Source: Clostridia bacterium (GTDB lineage: Bacteria; Bacillota; Clostridia; TANB77; CAG-508). From it: a DNA stretch of 52,312 nt. Below, in pieces: positions 24,532-32,907 of this stretch. Each line of letters begins with the position of its first letter. Position 1 is the first letter of the stretch. The DNA lies in the NCBI GenBank assembly GCA_017430135.1, contig JAFRNM010000015.1:1-52312 (forward strand), in the 5' to 3' direction. Position numbers and translations under genes: made by a program. The notes beneath the pieces were generated by a model that made no database searches, was not told the origin of the DNA, and was given only the letters and a program-made list of their open reading frames with translations.

Positions 24532-24865
24532 AAGGAAGTAGGGGAATAGAAGATAAATTTTTAATAAAAATACAAAAATTTATAAAATTTTATAAAAATT
24601 GAATTTTGGAAAAATATTTTAAAATTACAAAAACTAAAATAATTTTATAAAAACATAAATTTAAAAAGATAAAATATAAAATGAAAATTAAGATTTAATA
24701 TAAAATACGAATAAAATAATTAACGAGATTAAAAATCTAATTTAATAATTAAATATGATTTAATTGGAAGCTACTTTAATCCATAGTAAACAGCATAGGA
24801 GAGCAGAGGGATATGGATCAAAAATAGTATAAAAAGAAATATATAACATTGCACAAAATCAAAGT
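24532..24865 (+). repeat. Dispersed repeat, copy G (complete)
   Basis: Head AAGGAAGTAGGGGAATAGAA (24532-24551), about 160 bp A/T-rich body, GAGATTAAAAATCTAA, TTGGAAGCTACTTTAATCC, GGAGAGCAGAGGGATATGG and the tail CATTGCACAAAATCAAAGT (24847-24865). This is the most complete copy and defines a unit of about 330 bp. It follows the alpha-CTD gene. Confidence 0.8.
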
Positions 24866-24905
24866 TTTGTGCATAAAGGGATAGGATTCAAAAGGAAGAT
24901 ACCTG
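24858..24905 (+). repeat. 48-bp direct repeat, left copy
   Basis: Runs from ATCAAAGTTTTGTGCATAAA to GGAAGATACCTG and matches 26655-26702 at 47 of 48 positions. It overlaps the tail of repeat G, where GCACAAAA and TTTTGTGC also form an inverted repeat. Confidence 0.85.
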
Positions 24906-25600
24906 TTTCAAGCACCTTCCTCGAGCCTTGCGACGGCGCGCTTACAAGCTCTTATAGTATCTAATTTTTATGCAATTTATCGTTTTTAAGTATATTTCAG
25001 TAAAACGGCTATTTTTTATTTCTACTATATTTATTATTCATTATTGTAATTTTCATTCATTATATTTATATTCTTATTTTAAATCTTATATTTCAAACAA
25101 CAACTTATATTACCAAAATAAAAAAACGCCTTAAAAACCATTTTTAAGCTTCGTCTTAAAATAGCCTTATGTTTTAGACAACAAACTATATGGCTAATTT
25201 TTAAAAACGGCTTAAAATCGATTCTGGCAAGCCATTAAGTTGCTGTAATTGCTCAAGTTTCACTTTCGCAAACAGCAACTAAGTTGTGTGTCATTTTTTT
25301 AGCAATTTTTGAGTAAAATCCTAGTTGCTGCAATAATTCCAAAGATTTATACAAATCAATAAAAATCACATATTATTATAATAAATATGTATGAAAATTA
25401 AATAATAATCTTATAAAAGTGTTTATATAAGAAGATTTCATTAAATGTAAATAAAGTATTTAATATTTAGACGATTAGTTTATTAGTTAATTATAAAAAT
25501 GTCTTAAAAACGATTTTCAGAGGTCTGGATTTGTAAAAATATAATTAAATACAAAAATATTTGTAAAAAATTTCAAAATCAACAAATGTTCGTTTTTTAG
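24906..25600. other. Non-coding A/T-rich stretch with short hairpins
   Basis: No supported ORF. A small G/C island with a GAGCCTTG...CAAGCTC hairpin lies at 24923-24945. AGTTGCTG (25238, 25323) and CAGCAACT (25273) form an inverted set. Short recurring CTTAAAA-containing segments occur near 25131, 25210 and 25501. I see no recognisable RNA gene. Confidence 0.6.
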
Positions 25601-25849
25601 AATTATAAACCAAACATTTTAAAATTTAATTTTGCACAAATTTTAAAATCATAAAATTAATTTTAAAAATCTAAAAATTTAAAATTTAAAATTTTAAATA
25701 AAAATTTTTTATTATTTTAATTTTGTAAAAATTATTTTTTTGAAAATTTTTTCTAAAGCTTCTTCCCTTTTAATTTTTAAAAATTTAAAAAAATTTGTAT
25801 TTTTGTATTTTTATCAATTATAAAAGTCCTCTATTCCCCCTACTCCACC
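25600..25849 (-). repeat. Inverted copy of the dispersed-repeat head and body
   Basis: On the minus strand this reads GTGGAGTAGGGGGAATAGA (from 25848) followed by an A/T-rich body, as in copies G and 26805. It lies just downstream of the lipoprotein gene in that gene's orientation, so the repeat again follows a gene 3' end. Confidence 0.65.
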
Positions 25850-25902
25850 GTTTTCAATATTAGAAATTGTAATTTTCCGAACTAAAAAATTAAGTTCAAA
25901 TT

Positions 25903-26376
25903 TTATTTTTCTAAAGTAAAATCATAATCATGGAAGAATAAGAATGAATGATCAATTACGCAATAATTTTCTACCTTACCATTTAATAAATACTTACGTC
26001 CATCATAATTTTCAATAACTTTATTGTCTTCTACTGGAGTATAAGCTTGATTTGGTTCTACATCATAATGGATTGATACTTCATATTTGCATTCTTTATT
26101 TTTATCACTTGCTTTACCATAATAAACTGCTATATATTCTCCTGTTGAACGTTTATAAATATAATATGTAGTTGGCATTTTACTTACAAATGCATATTGT
26201 GTATCTGTATATGTTTCAATGAATTCATCTGTTTTTAATAATATTCCTTTTTCATATAATAATCCTTCAAGTCTTTTAGAATCTGATTCATTTAAATTAT
26301 TTAAACAACCTGTTAAAATAAATAATCCTGCTATTAATAATAATACTACTAATACAATACATACTGTTCTTTTCAT
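25903..26376 (-). CDS. Lipoprotein of unknown function, 157 aa
   Basis: A signal peptide with positively charged start (MKR) and hydrophobic core (VCIVLVVLLLIAGLFI) ends in the lipobox L-T-G-C (Cys24), so the protein is lipid-anchored outside the membrane. The mature domain is rich in Tyr, Asp and Glu, with beta-like strands (TTYYIYKRSTGEYIAVYYG). No known motif. RBS AAAGGGG before ATG 26376 and an extended -10 (complement of 26418-26426) support expression. It sits between two 48-bp direct repeats. Confidence 0.7.
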   Translation of the reverse strand: MKRTVCIVLVVLLLIAGLFILTGCLNNLNESDSKRLEGLLYEKGILLKTDEFIETYTDTQYAFVSKMPTTYYIYKRSTGEYIAVYYGKASDKNKECKYEVSIHYDVEPNQAYTPVEDNKVIENYDGRKYLLNGKVENYCVIDHSFLFFHDYDFTLEK

Positions 26377-26489
26377 TTTTCAAACCCCTTTCTTAAATAA
26401 TAAAACATAACACTTGTATTATATCATAAAATGTTTTTTTACAATAACATTATCGATATTTTCTATATGTTTATCTAAAAAATAAATTA

Positions 26490-26552
26490 CTATTTGTCAT
26501 ATTCTTTACATTTATCAGAATTTACTCTAACAATTCTTAAATTTAAAATCAT
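26490..26552 (-). CDS. Possible 20-aa ORF or gene remnant
   Basis: ATG 26552 follows a very strong AAGGAGG and a TATAAT-like box (complement near 26580). The frame reads M-I-L-N-L-R-I-V-R-V-N-S-D-K-C-K-E-Y-D-K then TAG. It may be a truncated gene start like the one at 23716, or a true small peptide. Confidence 0.35.
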   Translation of the reverse strand: MILNLRIVRVNSDKCKEYDK

Positions 26553-26654
26553 TTTTGTTCCTCCTTAAAGTAATTACATTATATAATACTTATATTTTCC
26601 AAAAATGTCCATCTTCAGACACTCTAGAGAGGGACAAAAACCCGCCTAGTAAGT

Positions 26655-26702
26655 ATCAAAGTTTTGTACATAAAGGGATAGGATTCAAAAGGAAGATACC
26701 TG
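26655..26702 (+). repeat. 48-bp direct repeat, right copy
   Basis: One mismatch against 24858-24905. With that copy it brackets a 1.75-kb segment holding the lipoprotein gene and the small ORF. Confidence 0.85.
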
Positions 26703-26805
26703 ATTTTATTATGAAATTTATTTTTTAATTTCTATTTTTGTTTTTTATTTTTGAAAATTCAAAAAAATATATAATATAAAATTCTTCTATTTTCCCCTAC
26801 TCCAC
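26703..26805 (-). repeat. Inverted copy of the dispersed-repeat head and body
   Basis: On the minus strand GTGGAGTAGGGGAAAATAGA (from 26805) starts 10 bp after the terminator of the 27351 gene. The A/T-rich body then runs into the 48-bp repeat as its apparent tail. Confidence 0.65.
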
Positions 26806-26814
26806 TTTTTTTAC

Positions 26815-26882
26815 CCAAGATGAAAAAAGTCCCCGAATGAAAGGGACTTTTTTTGAAAACCTCTGTATATGACAGAAGGTTA
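26815..26882 (-). terminator. Two tandem 3' hairpins of the 27351 gene
   Basis: Read on the minus strand: ACCTTCTGT, CATAT, ACAGAGGT, TTTTCAA, then AAAGTCCC...GGGGACTTTTTT. Order and much of the sequence equal the trailer at 24368-24430 of the alpha-CTD gene. Confidence 0.85.
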
Positions 26883-26883
26883 T

Positions 26884-27351
26884 TTAGTCGAAACATTTTG
26901 TTGAAATTTCAACATATAATTGATTATTCGCAAAGCGACACAGATATTTACCAAAGGTTCTTTTTAAATCTCTGATTGTAAAGGAACTATCAGCAACATA
27001 AAACTGTACTACATCTTCCTCCTCACTATCCAAAGGAATCTTTACTGAAACATCCCGATAAACGAAAGGATCACATTTTACTGAATAATCGCAATATTTC
27101 CAATCCTCATCGATCTTATCATAAATTTCAAATCTCACATATGCACTTTCTTCGTTTGTTTTTCCTCCAATATATATTGAAGAAATTATACTTTCTGTGT
27201 CATAGGTCTTTCTAAAAACATCTTTGATAAAATCCTCTGGAACCATTTCCAATGCTTTGATGCAATGAATATAAAGGGTTCTAAAGAACTCAAAATTTTC
27301 ACTTTGCATCAACATTTCCCTGTTAAGCTTCTTGATCTCTGCAATGTTCAT
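26884..27351 (-). CDS. Hypothetical protein, 155 aa, in a twin-flank cassette
   Basis: No family recognised. N-terminal helices (MNIAEIKKLNREMLMQSENF; TLYIHCIKALEMVPEDFIKD) are followed by beta strands (YVRFEIYDKIDEDWKYCDYS; DVVQFYVADSSFTIRDLKRT). I start at ATG 27351, 8 nt after AGGAGG; ATG 27357 is only 2 nt away. Codons (AAG, ATC, CTG-free but G/C-richer) differ from nearby native genes. The coding part is unrelated to the alpha-CTD gene, yet both flanks are homologous. Confidence 0.65.
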   Translation of the reverse strand: MNIAEIKKLNREMLMQSENFEFFRTLYIHCIKALEMVPEDFIKDVFRKTYDTESIISSIYIGGKTNEESAYVRFEIYDKIDEDWKYCDYSVKCDPFVYRDVSVKIPLDSEEEDVVQFYVADSSFTIRDLKRTFGKYLCRFANNQLYVEISTKCFD

Positions 27352-27360
27352 TGCCATTAC

Positions 27361-27450
27361 CTCCTGTTATATTAGGTTTTCAATGTTCCATAAAATGGGC
27401 GAATTCCCACTTATATCTTATATTATAGCACATTATGTCGATTTTTTCAA
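27361..27450 (-). promoter_or_regulatory. Promoter and structured leader of the 27351 gene
   Basis: Minus strand: TTGAAA (27450-27445), 17 bp, TATAAT (27427-27422), hairpin GTGGG...CCCAT, then CATTGAAAACCT and ACAGGAGG. It is the counterpart of 23846-23948. Confidence 0.75.
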
Positions 27451-27519
27451 ATTTTCTTAAAATGTACTATCAAATATTATTTTACGCATTTAACGACAGA
27501 TAATTGTATTTTTTAAATT

Positions 27520-28701
27520 CTAAAATTTAATTATTTTATTATACATATCCATAGCAAAATTATCAGTCATTCCAGAGATGTAGTAAATTACAGCTTGGTA
27601 AAGCTCTTTTTTATCATCTATATTAAAAATAACCTTATTTTGGTATATATCTTTGCGTTCCTTATTCCAGAACATACTTAACCATTTTTCAAAATCATCT
27701 ATTATTTCTGGATATATATTTTTTATATGATTTCTTTCATCATAATATCTTTTTAAAGTATCATATATTGTATTTATAACTAATTTAAAATAATCTGTAC
27801 TTGGTTTTAATCTTTCGTCCATGTAAATATATTTATAATTAAACTCTTTCAATTTATTCATGAAATTAAAAGCTTTATCCGAAAATTTTAAACCATCAAT
27901 TTCATTACTATTTTCACACAAATCATATATTAAATAATTGATTATTATTGTATTATTTATTTTTTCATTTTTATCAATATTTAATAATTCATATAATTCT
28001 TCTAAATGCTCATCTAAAATTCCTAAAGTAATTGCATCTTGAATGTCTCTACCTAAATAGGCAATTTTGTCTGCAATTTTAACCACGCAACCTTCCCAAG
28101 TATATGGTTTAAATTGATTAGGATAATTATAATCATATAAATCTATGTATTCTTCTCTAGGCTTTAAACTATTTTCGTCTATTTCTCCGCAATGAGATAT
28201 TATTCCATCTCTTACTGCATATGTAAGATTAAGATTTTGCAAATTTTGTTTATCATCTTCTAAAATAACTATTTTGTCGACCATTTCCATACCATTTCGT
28301 TCATGCCAAAAAGTTTTTCCAATTTCTTTTTGTGATATTTCAGATAATATTTTTTCTCCTTGATGGCCAAATGGACTATGCCCAATATCATGTGCCATAG
28401 CAATAGCTCTTGTAAGTTTTGTATTTAAACCTAAATAACTTGCAATTGTATCACTTATTGATTCTACTAATATTACATGCTCTATTCTTGTACAAATATG
28501 GTCATTTGTTGGAGAGAAAAATACTTGTGTTTTGTGTTTCATTCTTCTAAAAGCTAGACTATGTATTATTCTTGTATAATCTCTTTCAAAATCTGAACGG
28601 ATGTCATTTCCTCTTGTGTACAATTCATTTTCTCTTTTTATAATATTGTTCCATTTTGGATTGTTTTCGGTTGTAGCAACATTTTTTAAAATATCTTTCA
28701 T
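27520..28701 (-). CDS. dgt: dGTP triphosphohydrolase (HD domain), 393 aa
   Basis: Cleaves dGTP (or dNTPs) to deoxynucleoside and triphosphate. The N-terminal R-x-x-F-x-R-D-Y-T-R-I-I-H-S-L-A-F-R-R-M-K-H-K-T-Q-V-F and the HD motif T-R-I-E-H ... M-A-H-D-I-G-H-S-P-F-G-H-Q-G-E (about residues 103-117) are intact, followed by the C-terminal lid. The length is typical for the dGTPase-like group. It is last in a minus-strand operon, 18 bp after the HerA-like gene. Besides nucleotide pool control, some dGTPases limit phages. Confidence 0.92.
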   Translation of the reverse strand: MKDILKNVATTENNPKWNNIIKRENELYTRGNDIRSDFERDYTRIIHSLAFRRMKHKTQVFFSPTNDHICTRIEHVILVESISDTIASYLGLNTKLTRAIAMAHDIGHSPFGHQGEKILSEISQKEIGKTFWHERNGMEMVDKIVILEDDKQNLQNLNLTYAVRDGIISHCGEIDENSLKPREEYIDLYDYNYPNQFKPYTWEGCVVKIADKIAYLGRDIQDAITLGILDEHLEELYELLNIDKNEKINNTIIINYLIYDLCENSNEIDGLKFSDKAFNFMNKLKEFNYKYIYMDERLKPSTDYFKLVINTIYDTLKRYYDERNHIKNIYPEIIDDFEKWLSMFWNKERKDIYQNKVIFNIDDKKELYQAVIYYISGMTDNFAMDMYNKIIKF

Positions 28702-28719
28702 ATTCTTACTCCATATAAA

Positions 28720-30285
28720 CTAAAATTTAAACAAGCTTTTTATAATTTGATTTCCAATCTTTCTTCCCATTGAACTCAATGCAGAATTTGCAGTTTTTTC
28801 AACAGCTTTTCCAACTTTATATGATGCTGAATTTTTTCTTGCAATTTCTTTTTCCTTTTCTTTTGCCTTCTTTTCTCTCTCCTCTTCCCTTTTAGCTTTT
28901 TCTTCAGCTTTTTGTTGTCTTTCTAGATCCTTTTGTTCTTGAATTTGGCGTTTTTCTTCCTCTTTAGCTTGTTTAATCGCCTCTTCTTCTTCCTTTTTCT
29001 TGTTTATTTCCTCACTTAAAATTTCATAAGCTGAAATATTATCTACTATGGTATCATATTTTCCATTGAATTGACTTCTTGCTATAATCATTAGTCTCAT
29101 AGAATCATCTAAACTTCCCATCTGACTTTGTGGTGGCAATATAGTTGCTTTTTCAACTACACTTGGTTCTCCATTTTCGTTTACAAATGATATTAAAGCC
29201 TCACCTGTTCCTAGATTCAAAATTGCCTCTTCAGTATTAAAACTTGGATTTGCTCTATATGAATTAGCCACAGCTTTTACAACCTTTTGCTCTGCTGGTG
29301 TGTAAGCTCTTAAATTGTGTTGAACTCTATTTCCTAATTGTGCTAATATTTCGTCTGGAATGTCGTTTGGAGATTGGGAAATAAAGTAAATTCCAACTCC
29401 TTTTGACCTTATAAGTTTAACAATTTGAACTACACTAGTTTGAATATATGCAGGTAGATCATCAAATAATAAATGTGCTTCGTCAAAAAAGAATATCATT
29501 TTAGGTTTATCCAAGTCCCCTACCTCTGGAAGGTTATTATTCATATTTGTTAAAAGCCATAATAAGAAACTAGCATATAATTTTGGTTGCTTATATAAAT
29601 CAACAGCGTGTAAAATATTGATGTTTCCAAGTCCAGCATCATTTGTTTTAAATAAGTCATTTAATTCGATTGCTGGTTCTCCAAAAAAGAAATCTCCTCC
29701 TTGTTCTTCAATCATTATTAAACTTCTTTGAATTGAACCAATACTTTGGCTTGCAACATTTCCATAATTTACAGTATATTCCTTACTATTGTCAGCTACA
29801 TATTGCAACAATAGTCTTAAGTCTTTTAAATCTATAATTGGATAATTGTTTTCTTTAGCAATTTTGAATATAATAGCCAAAACGCCTTCTTGTGTTTCAT
29901 TTAATCCTAGCATTCTAGCTAAAATAGTTGAACCTATGCTTTGAAGAGTTGTTCTTATAGGATGACCATTTTTTGCAAATACATCCCAAAATATTGTTGG
30001 AAAACCTTTAAAAGGGAAATTTGTTATTCCCATTTTATCTAATCTTTTTTGAATATTTTCATTTGATTCTCCTGGAAGACATGTTGCTGCCAAATCTCCT
30101 TTGATATCTGCTAAAAATACTGGTACACCGCTTGCACTAAAACTTTCTGCCATTACTTTTAAAGTAATAGTTTTACCACTTCCTGAAGCTCCTGTAATTA
30201 AACCATGTCTATTTGCTTTATTTAACAAAATAGATAGCTCTTTATCATCACTTTTTCCAACCAAAATTTTATTATCAATATACAT
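28720..30285 (-). CDS. HerA-like ATPase, DUF853/YjgR family, 521 aa
   Basis: An FtsK/HerA-type P-loop ATPase. Walker A is G-A-S-G-S-G-K-T (residues 32-39), Walker B M-I-F-F-F-D-E-A-H-L-L-F (about 268-279), and I-S-Q-S-P-N-D-I-P is the sensor segment. Residues about 430-490 form a Glu/Lys/Arg-rich coiled coil before a basic C-terminal tail (RKIGNQIIKSLFKF). Full length for YjgR. The physiological role of the family is unsettled (DNA or protein translocation). It sits between rsmB-like and dgt in one operon. Confidence 0.88.
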   Translation of the reverse strand: MYIDNKILVGKSDDKELSILLNKANRHGLITGASGSGKTITLKVMAESFSASGVPVFLADIKGDLAATCLPGESNENIQKRLDKMGITNFPFKGFPTIFWDVFAKNGHPIRTTLQSIGSTILARMLGLNETQEGVLAIIFKIAKENNYPIIDLKDLRLLLQYVADNSKEYTVNYGNVASQSIGSIQRSLIMIEEQGGDFFFGEPAIELNDLFKTNDAGLGNINILHAVDLYKQPKLYASFLLWLLTNMNNNLPEVGDLDKPKMIFFFDEAHLLFDDLPAYIQTSVVQIVKLIRSKGVGIYFISQSPNDIPDEILAQLGNRVQHNLRAYTPAEQKVVKAVANSYRANPSFNTEEAILNLGTGEALISFVNENGEPSVVEKATILPPQSQMGSLDDSMRLMIIARSQFNGKYDTIVDNISAYEILSEEINKKKEEEEAIKQAKEEEKRQIQEQKDLERQQKAEEKAKREEEREKKAKEKEKEIARKNSASYKVGKAVEKTANSALSSMGRKIGNQIIKSLFKF

Positions 30286-30320
30286 ATTATCATATCCTTT
30301 CTAATTTGTTTGTAACTAAT

Positions 30321-31229
30321 TTATTCTTTTTTCTTTAATTTTGCAACAAAAAATCCTTCAAAATATTCATTTGGCATCAAGCATAATGTTCCTTTAATAC
30401 TAGTAGGTAATACTGGTAGATTGCCAAGTTTTTCTATTTCAATTGGAACAATTTCAACTTTTCCTGTTTTTAAAATGCTTTGAATTACCTCTTCATTCTC
30501 CTCTTGCAAAATTGAACAGGTTGAATATACCATTTCTGAACCTTTTTTTAAAATTTTAATTGCTTTATTTAACAATTGTTTTTGAGTCTTTACTGACTTT
30601 TCTATTAAAGTTTCGGTAAAGTATTTATTAAGTTTTTCATTTTGTAAATCTAAAGTTCCACTACCACTACATGGAGCATCTAACAGAATTTGGTCAAACG
30701 AAAAGAAATCATCAATTTCTCTTGAATCTTTAACCATGCAAAATACACAACTTGCTCCTTGCTTTTCTATATTGTATTTTAGTTTTTCGGCACGAATTGC
30801 GTTTCGTTCACATGCAGTAATGTGCGATTTGTTATTTGAAATAGCAGCCATTTGAGTTGTTTTGCCACCCGGAGCTGCAGCCATATCTAAAATGTCGCTA
30901 TTCTCTTTTGGCTCTAAAATAATAGGTGGTAACATAGAAGATAGACTCTGTAAATAGATTTTTCCTTCTTTGAATGCCTCTAATTCCTGTATTTTAGCTT
31001 CATTAGCATTTTTTACAATATATGCATTATCTGAAATGCTTGCCTTTTCAAATTCTATACTATTATCTTTTAAAGCTTTCTCAATTTCTTCATTATTTGA
31101 TTTTAAAGTGTTAACTCTAAACGTAGTAAATCTTGATTTCTCAAAGCTTTCTTTAATTTTTTCACAAAGTTCATTTCCATATTGTTGCTCTAATTTTTTA
31201 ACAAAAAAATCTGGTAATTGTTGTTTCAT
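30321..31229 (-). CDS. 16S rRNA m5C methyltransferase-like (RsmB/RsmF, NOL1/NOP2/Sun family), 302 aa
   Basis: SAM-dependent RNA cytosine-C5 methyltransferase. The SAM site D-M-A-A-A-P-G-G-K-T-T-Q (about residues 114-125), the L-D-A-P-C-S-G-S-G-T motif IV with its Cys, and Y-S-T-C-S-I (catalytic Cys of motif VI) are all present. It lacks the N-terminal NusB-like domain of RsmB and the long C-terminal PUA-like region of RsmF, so it is the short form. RBS and ATG 31229 fit. First gene of the operon with the HerA-like and dgt genes. Confidence 0.9.
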   Translation of the reverse strand: MKQQLPDFFVKKLEQQYGNELCEKIKESFEKSRFTTFRVNTLKSNNEEIEKALKDNSIEFEKASISDNAYIVKNANEAKIQELEAFKEGKIYLQSLSSMLPPIILEPKENSDILDMAAAPGGKTTQMAAISNNKSHITACERNAIRAEKLKYNIEKQGASCVFCMVKDSREIDDFFSFDQILLDAPCSGSGTLDLQNEKLNKYFTETLIEKSVKTQKQLLNKAIKILKKGSEMVYSTCSILQEENEEVIQSILKTGKVEIVPIEIEKLGNLPVLPTSIKGTLCLMPNEYFEGFFVAKLKKKE

Positions 31230-31372
31230 TTTTTTAATCCTTTACTTAATTTTCAAAGATATTTTATATTAAATGCGAAAAAAACTCAATAGAAATTAAG
31301 TTTTTTGCACTACTTTTTATAAGTGTCCCAAAAAGTTTACTAAAAAATCTTTTTTTTATGTAACTATTATGT

Positions 31373-31404
31373 TATAATTTAAATACATTCTCTTAAATGA
31401 GAAT
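31373..31404 (+). promoter_or_regulatory. -10 box and leader hairpin of the GGDEF gene
   Basis: TATAAT (31373-31378) and then ATTCTC-TTAAAT-GAGAAT (31387-31404), a leader hairpin about 70 nt before the ATG. The upstream part of this gap (31280-31335) holds a degenerate CTCAATAGAAATTAAG hairpin and an AGTGTCCCAAAAA motif, both recurrent in the window. Confidence 0.5.
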
Positions 31405-31473
31405 TTATTATAGATAGGGTTTACATATGTAGAAGTATTAAGTTGTCTTTATCAGATTTAAGGAGGTTATTCT

Positions 31474-32556
31474 ATGCTTAGAAAGCTAAAAAGTGTGTTC
31501 GCGTATTCAAAAATCGAACGTGTAAGTTTGGAGCGGATCAAATCCAAAATCATTGAAGCAAATTTGACAATGACAACTATACTGTCAACATTTGCAACAT
31601 TTCTGATAGCAACAATTCTTATATTGTCTTTTTTCTCCAAAGGAATAGAACAGAATAGAATTGTGTATATTTTTGGATTGATTTCCTCAGTAACAATTAT
31701 GATTTTATCTTTAACAGTTGCTAGAATGAATTCAAAAGTTGTCAAAGTATTAGTTTATTTATCGTATGCCGTTTATTATTTGTATGGTATCTTAATTGGA
31801 ACCGTTACAGACCCAAATAGCAAAACTGTTACATTTATGGTTTTGCTTGTATTCATACCAACGCTCTTTGTAGATTGGCCTATGCGTGTTGTGTCTATAA
31901 CAAGTATATTTGTAGCCATCTTCGTTGTGCTATGTTATCACAATAAGACTGGTGCTGTACTTTCAGTAGATATAATCGATGCAATATCCTTTGCTATTCT
32001 TGGTTTAGCCAGTGGTTTTGTTGTTAATAACATTAAAATTCGAGGTTATATTTTAGAACAGCAGTTGCAAGAGATCAGTCGCATAGATCAACTAACACAA
32101 ATGAGAAATCGAAATGCGTATGAACTCGAGCACAACTCTATTTTAGATATATGTAGGCATACACTTGCAATTATCTATATTGATGTAAACGGACTGCACG
32201 AAGTTAATAACGAAAAAGGCCACGATTTTGGCGATAAAATGTTAAAGTTTATCGCCTCAGCGATCAAAAGTACATTTTCATCAGAACTCACTTATCGAAT
32301 CGGAGGCGATGAGTTCATATGTTTTGTACCAGACAAAAGTGAAGAAGATATTGAAGCTTTACTGCATAATATGAATGAGATAATAGAAAAAGAAAATTAT
32401 CATATTGCAGTAGGCTACAAAGTTTCCCCAATAAGGCATATTTCTTTAGAAAGCTTGATTGATGAAGCAGAAAAAAGAATGCTGAATGATAAGAGAGAGT
32501 TTTACAAAGACATTGCTAATCGTAAAAGTCGGAACATAACAAAAAAAGATATGTAA
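31474..32556 (+). CDS. Membrane diguanylate cyclase (GGDEF), 360 aa
   Basis: Six hydrophobic segments (about residues 34-185) are followed by a GGDEF domain. D-Q-L-T-Q-M-R-N-R-N-A-Y starts the domain, D-V-N-G-L-H-E-V-N holds the metal-binding Asp, and R-I-G-G-D-E-F (GGDEF at 277-281) is intact, so it should make c-di-GMP. No R-x-x-D inhibitory site precedes the GGDEF. Codons (CGG, CGC, GCC, CTG) are richer in G/C than flanking genes, pointing to transfer. Monocistronic, RBS AAGGAGG. Confidence 0.9.
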   Translation: MLRKLKSVFAYSKIERVSLERIKSKIIEANLTMTTILSTFATFLIATILILSFFSKGIEQNRIVYIFGLISSVTIMILSLTVARMNSKVVKVLVYLSYAVYYLYGILIGTVTDPNSKTVTFMVLLVFIPTLFVDWPMRVVSITSIFVAIFVVLCYHNKTGAVLSVDIIDAISFAILGLASGFVVNNIKIRGYILEQQLQEISRIDQLTQMRNRNAYELEHNSILDICRHTLAIIYIDVNGLHEVNNEKGHDFGDKMLKFIASAIKSTFSSELTYRIGGDEFICFVPDKSEEDIEALLHNMNEIIEKENYHIAVGYKVSPIRHISLESLIDEAEKRMLNDKREFYKDIANRKSRNITKKDM

Positions 32557-32565
32557 ACCCAAAAT

Positions 32566-32595
32566 AGAGCCAGATATTTATTCTGGCTCTTATTT
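32566..32595 (+). terminator. Intrinsic terminator between GGDEF gene and acpP
   Basis: AGAGCCAGA (32566-32574) pairs with TCTGGCTCT (32582-32590), followed by TATTTTTATT. It can serve both converging genes. Confidence 0.88.
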
Positions 32596-32628
32596 TTATT
32601 ACTTATTCTATTTTCGTATTTTTCTGTT

Positions 32629-32868
32629 TTATTTATTTTCTTCAATATAATTTACAACATCTTCAACTGTAACAATTTTTTCTGCTGCTTCATCTGGAAT
32701 TTCCATTTCAAATTCTTCTTCTATATTCATTACAAGTTCTACAATATCTAATGAATCAGCTGATAAGTCATCTACAAATGTTGATTTCATTTTTACTTGT
32801 TCTGCTTCTACTCCTAATTGATTTACTATTATTTCTTTTAATTTTTCAAAAATTTCTTCTTTATTCAT
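32629..32868 (-). CDS. acpP: Acyl carrier protein
   Basis: Carries growing acyl chains on a 4'-phosphopantetheine arm. Ser39 in A-D-S-L-D-I-V-E is the attachment site, on an acidic four-helix scaffold of 79 aa with V-E-D-V-V-N-Y-I at the end. RBS AAGGAAAT. It lies 39 bp after fabI and is the last gene of the FASII block. Confidence 0.96.
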   Translation of the reverse strand: MNKEEIFEKLKEIIVNQLGVEAEQVKMKSTFVDDLSADSLDIVELVMNIEEEFEMEIPDEAAEKIVTVEDVVNYIEENK

Positions 32869-32907
32869 TTTATTTCCTTCTTTCTTTTTTTCTATTAGTA
32901 AAATATA

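Noticed and set aside
15250..24870. CRISPR array
   Set aside because: The repeats are long, diverged and separated by whole genes of different lengths, with no short regular spacers and no cas genes.
15250..24870. Classical integron attC sites
   Set aside because: I could not find the paired RYYYAAC / GTTRRRY core sites in the repeats, and no IntI-like gene is present in the window.
24906..25600. Degenerate tRNA or phage attachment site in the GC island at about 24920
   Set aside because: Only a simple hairpin is visible; no cloverleaf, CCA-like end or integrase partner.
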